The translations under genes and the position numbers were made by a program. A stretch of DNA of 64,000 bases from Calycina herbarum. Its lineage: Eukaryota > Ascomycota > Leotiomycetes > Helotiales > Pezizellaceae. The DNA lies in NCBI GenBank assembly GCA_001414485.1, contig LLEY01000116.1, forward strand, positions 124,001 to 188,000, given 5' to 3'. Shown piece by piece: positions 61,867 to 64,000 of this stretch. Numbering within the stretch: the first letter of the stretch is position 1; every line of letters starts with the position of its first letter. The notes under the pieces were generated by a model that worked only from the letters and a program-made list of their open reading frames with translations, searched no databases and had not been told where the DNA came from.

Positions 61867-64000
61867 TCTCTCTCTCTTAAAAAAGACTCGTTCTTAAGGC
61901 TTCGTATTATAGCCGGGGTAGTATCGGGGTTTGTTTTTTTTTATAGTAACTCGGTTATTAGTTCTTATCTACTTATTATACTTAGATCTATTTAGAGAGA
62001 AGTTAGAGCGGTCCTGGTTTGTCTAGATATTTAGTATAGAAGTCTCTTAGAAAGTATAGTAAACCTTAAAAATTATTAGTAGGATACTAGGTAGAGTCTA
62101 TATCGTAACTAACCTATCTAACCTAGTATTATAGTTGTCTTCTAAAAAGTCTACTACTAAGAATTTCTTAAACTTTCTATTCTTATATACTCTAAACGAT
62201 TTCTAGGGATAGCTCTAGAGCTTCTTATCTAGGTAAAAGAGTATTTAGATCTTTAGATAGTACGTCTATAGTGAAAATATTATAGATTAATAATCCTTCT
62301 AAGAGTTTTAGTCTATAAGAGTATTCTACACGTTCTAGTATTTCAAAGAGTCTAGTCTACTATTCAGCTAGCTTTCGGCTAGGTCGATTTATCTTAAGAT
62401 TCTTAGTCGATAAGTAAACTCTATTACTAACGTCCTAGTCGATAGCTCTTTAGTACTGATTTATACTATCTTATATTCTCTGCTAAGCTTTGCTTATATT
62501 GTCTTTAGCTACGTTCTAGGCAGAGTATATATATATAGCTATCTTAACTACTTTATTATAATTTAGTCGTTCCTAGAGAATAGAGGTTCTAGGAGTATTC
62601 TAATCCTACGAGGTTCGCGAGTTAAGCCTGAACTTAAGCTAATATAGGGTTATACTAATAGATAAGTATAGAAGGGTTATTTATACTCTATCTATAAGAG
62701 AGATTAACTCGCTCTAGTTATTCTGATAGTAGGTTACGAAAGGCCTTAGCTTCTAATTAATATATCGGTTTATAATCTCTGTCTAACTATCTATTTATTT
62801 ATAGTAAGCTATAGAGAGCTTAAGCTTAACACTGATAATACGATAGAATTCCGTCTAAAAAGCTAAGACGAATTAAGGTTCTCTATTAGACGTAATTAAT
62901 TTAGAGTAGTAACTAAAACAATAGATCTATTATATAAAAAGCTAGGCTAATCCTCTAGTATTAATAGTAGAGTAGTAGGGAATAGACACCGAATCCTTTC
63001 TAAGGCGATTAATAAATACTAGTATAGTATTATATCTATACTTATTCTTTAGAAATAACTTAAAGTCTATATATATATACTATATCAGGTAATCTAACAC
63101 TAGTAGTAGATAGAGGAATTCTTATTATTTAGTCTATTAAAGATAAGAGTATCTATAAGCTTAGTAGTTAGCTACGTATAGCTTATAGTCTAAACCTATA
63201 CCGACCTAGTAGTAGGCAGATACTAGTAACTAGTATATCTTTTAAGTACTTAGGTAAGCACTAGATACTTAGTTGTAGGCTTCTTAGATCAGATTCGTAT
63301 AGAGTTCAGTGTTTCTTTTAATATAAAGCCGTTCTCTAAATAGGAGTAAATTATTAGATAAGATAGTATAACTATTCTTAAGTTCTCTACGTTCCTTCTC
63401 GAATAATTACATATTAGCTATTCTTAGCTTCTAAATCAGATCTAATCTAGACGTAGAGATAATATCTAACTTAATTATAGAAAGAGATATCGCTTAAAAG
63501 GTCTAAGTAAGATCGACGTTAATTCGAGGGTTAAGCCTAATAGGTCCGAGAAGAGTACATAAGCGGCTATCTAACTTAACTTAATCTTATATTCTAATGT
63601 CTTACTCCTATCTAGTTAGTATATCCGCCTTTTAATTATTCTTTTTAAACGTGAATCAGATCTAGAAATTAAAGTTAAAGAGGAATTCTATCTATTATAC
63701 TTACTTAGAAGTAAGTAGCTTTATTATTATAAAGTATTCTAAGGATCTATAGTCTAAGAAGACGTCGATATAGTTCCGACATAATATAAGCTTAGGTCGC
63801 TATTTTCTAAACGCTTCTATAATTATAAACAGTTCCTTATTATAGATTTCCTAGTTCGTTTTATATCCAACTAGGACGTAGGAATAGAAACCTATAAGAT
63901 ACTAATAATTACTATATTATTAAGAGAATATACCTACTATTACTTTATTAGAAGAGTCTATCTCTAGCTTCGTAGAATATTCAAAGTCGAAGTAGTATAA
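61598..64000 (-). mobile_element. Element H: different Ty3/gypsy family, 3' half, continues past the window
   Basis: A 269-bp LTR (61598-61866) has inverted ends TATAATAG and CTATTATA. A purine tract (AGAGAGAGA on the minus strand) adjoins it at 61867. On the minus strand a chromodomain-like end follows (YQVRQVSYDIDST near 62120), then integrase and RNase H (NYEIYNKELFIIIEAFRKQ and DYRSLEYFIIIKLLTSK, about 63700-63850). Many stops are present. The chromodomain and LTR are unlike those of elements A, B and D-G. CTATA precedes the LTR on the left; the matching right flank is outside the window. Confidence 0.75.

Overview
The window reads as nuclear DNA of a filamentous ascomycete (Pezizomycotina). 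The genes carry many short GT-AG introns of about 45-135 nt, and there is a fungal bZIP-DUF3425 regulator, a SAT4/Pth11-type membrane protein and a RID-like DNA methyltransferase. The retrotransposons carry CpA-to-TpA decay typical of repeat-induced point mutation (RIP). A helotialean (Leotiomycetes) host is my guess from the general look of the proteins and is not proven.

Left part, 1-30.7 kb, is ordinary gene space. In order: the catalytic part of a RID/Masc1-like cytosine-5 DNA methyltransferase (156-1390, +, cut by the window edge or damaged); a gene-poor stretch; a bZIP-DUF3425 transcription factor (6487-7750, +); a long gene-poor stretch with diverged gene relics on the minus strand (12.7-15.7 kb); a tRNA-like Pol III unit split by a long insert (16181-16406); NDC80 (16914-19250, -) facing PEX14 (19631-20863, +) across a shared 380-bp promoter; an SR splicing factor with a pseudo-RRM (21710-23441, +); an HSL-type alpha/beta hydrolase (24625-26094, +); diverged tandem repeats; and a SAT4-like seven-helix membrane protein (27782-29463, -).

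Right part, 30.7-64 kb, is an AT-rich block made almost wholly of nested chromodomain-type Ty3/gypsy LTR retrotransposons, destroyed by CpA-to-TpA (and TpG-to-TpA) mutation so thorough that these dinucleotides are nearly gone. I resolve eight units, called A-H here. B (33981-40641, -) sits in the integrase of A. E (43039-49769, +) sits in the 3' LTR of D. G (54327-60944, +) sits in the integrase of F. H (from 61598, -) cuts F and leaves the window. B, E and G have 5-bp target-site duplications. The LTRs share their ends but carry different short-motif modules in the middle. The decay converts zinc-finger Cys and His codons to Tyr, YLDD to YLDN, and Gln and Trp codons to stops.

Between the two retrotransposon blocks lies a 2.7-kb island of normal base composition (50052-52751) that still holds a split, apparently intact GrpB-family gene (51235-51895, -).

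The window therefore holds both a candidate RIP-pathway methyltransferase gene and an extreme example of what that pathway does. The other genes are housekeeping functions (kinetochore, peroxisome import, splicing) or accessory functions, with no operon-like links beyond the divergent NDC80/PEX14 pair.
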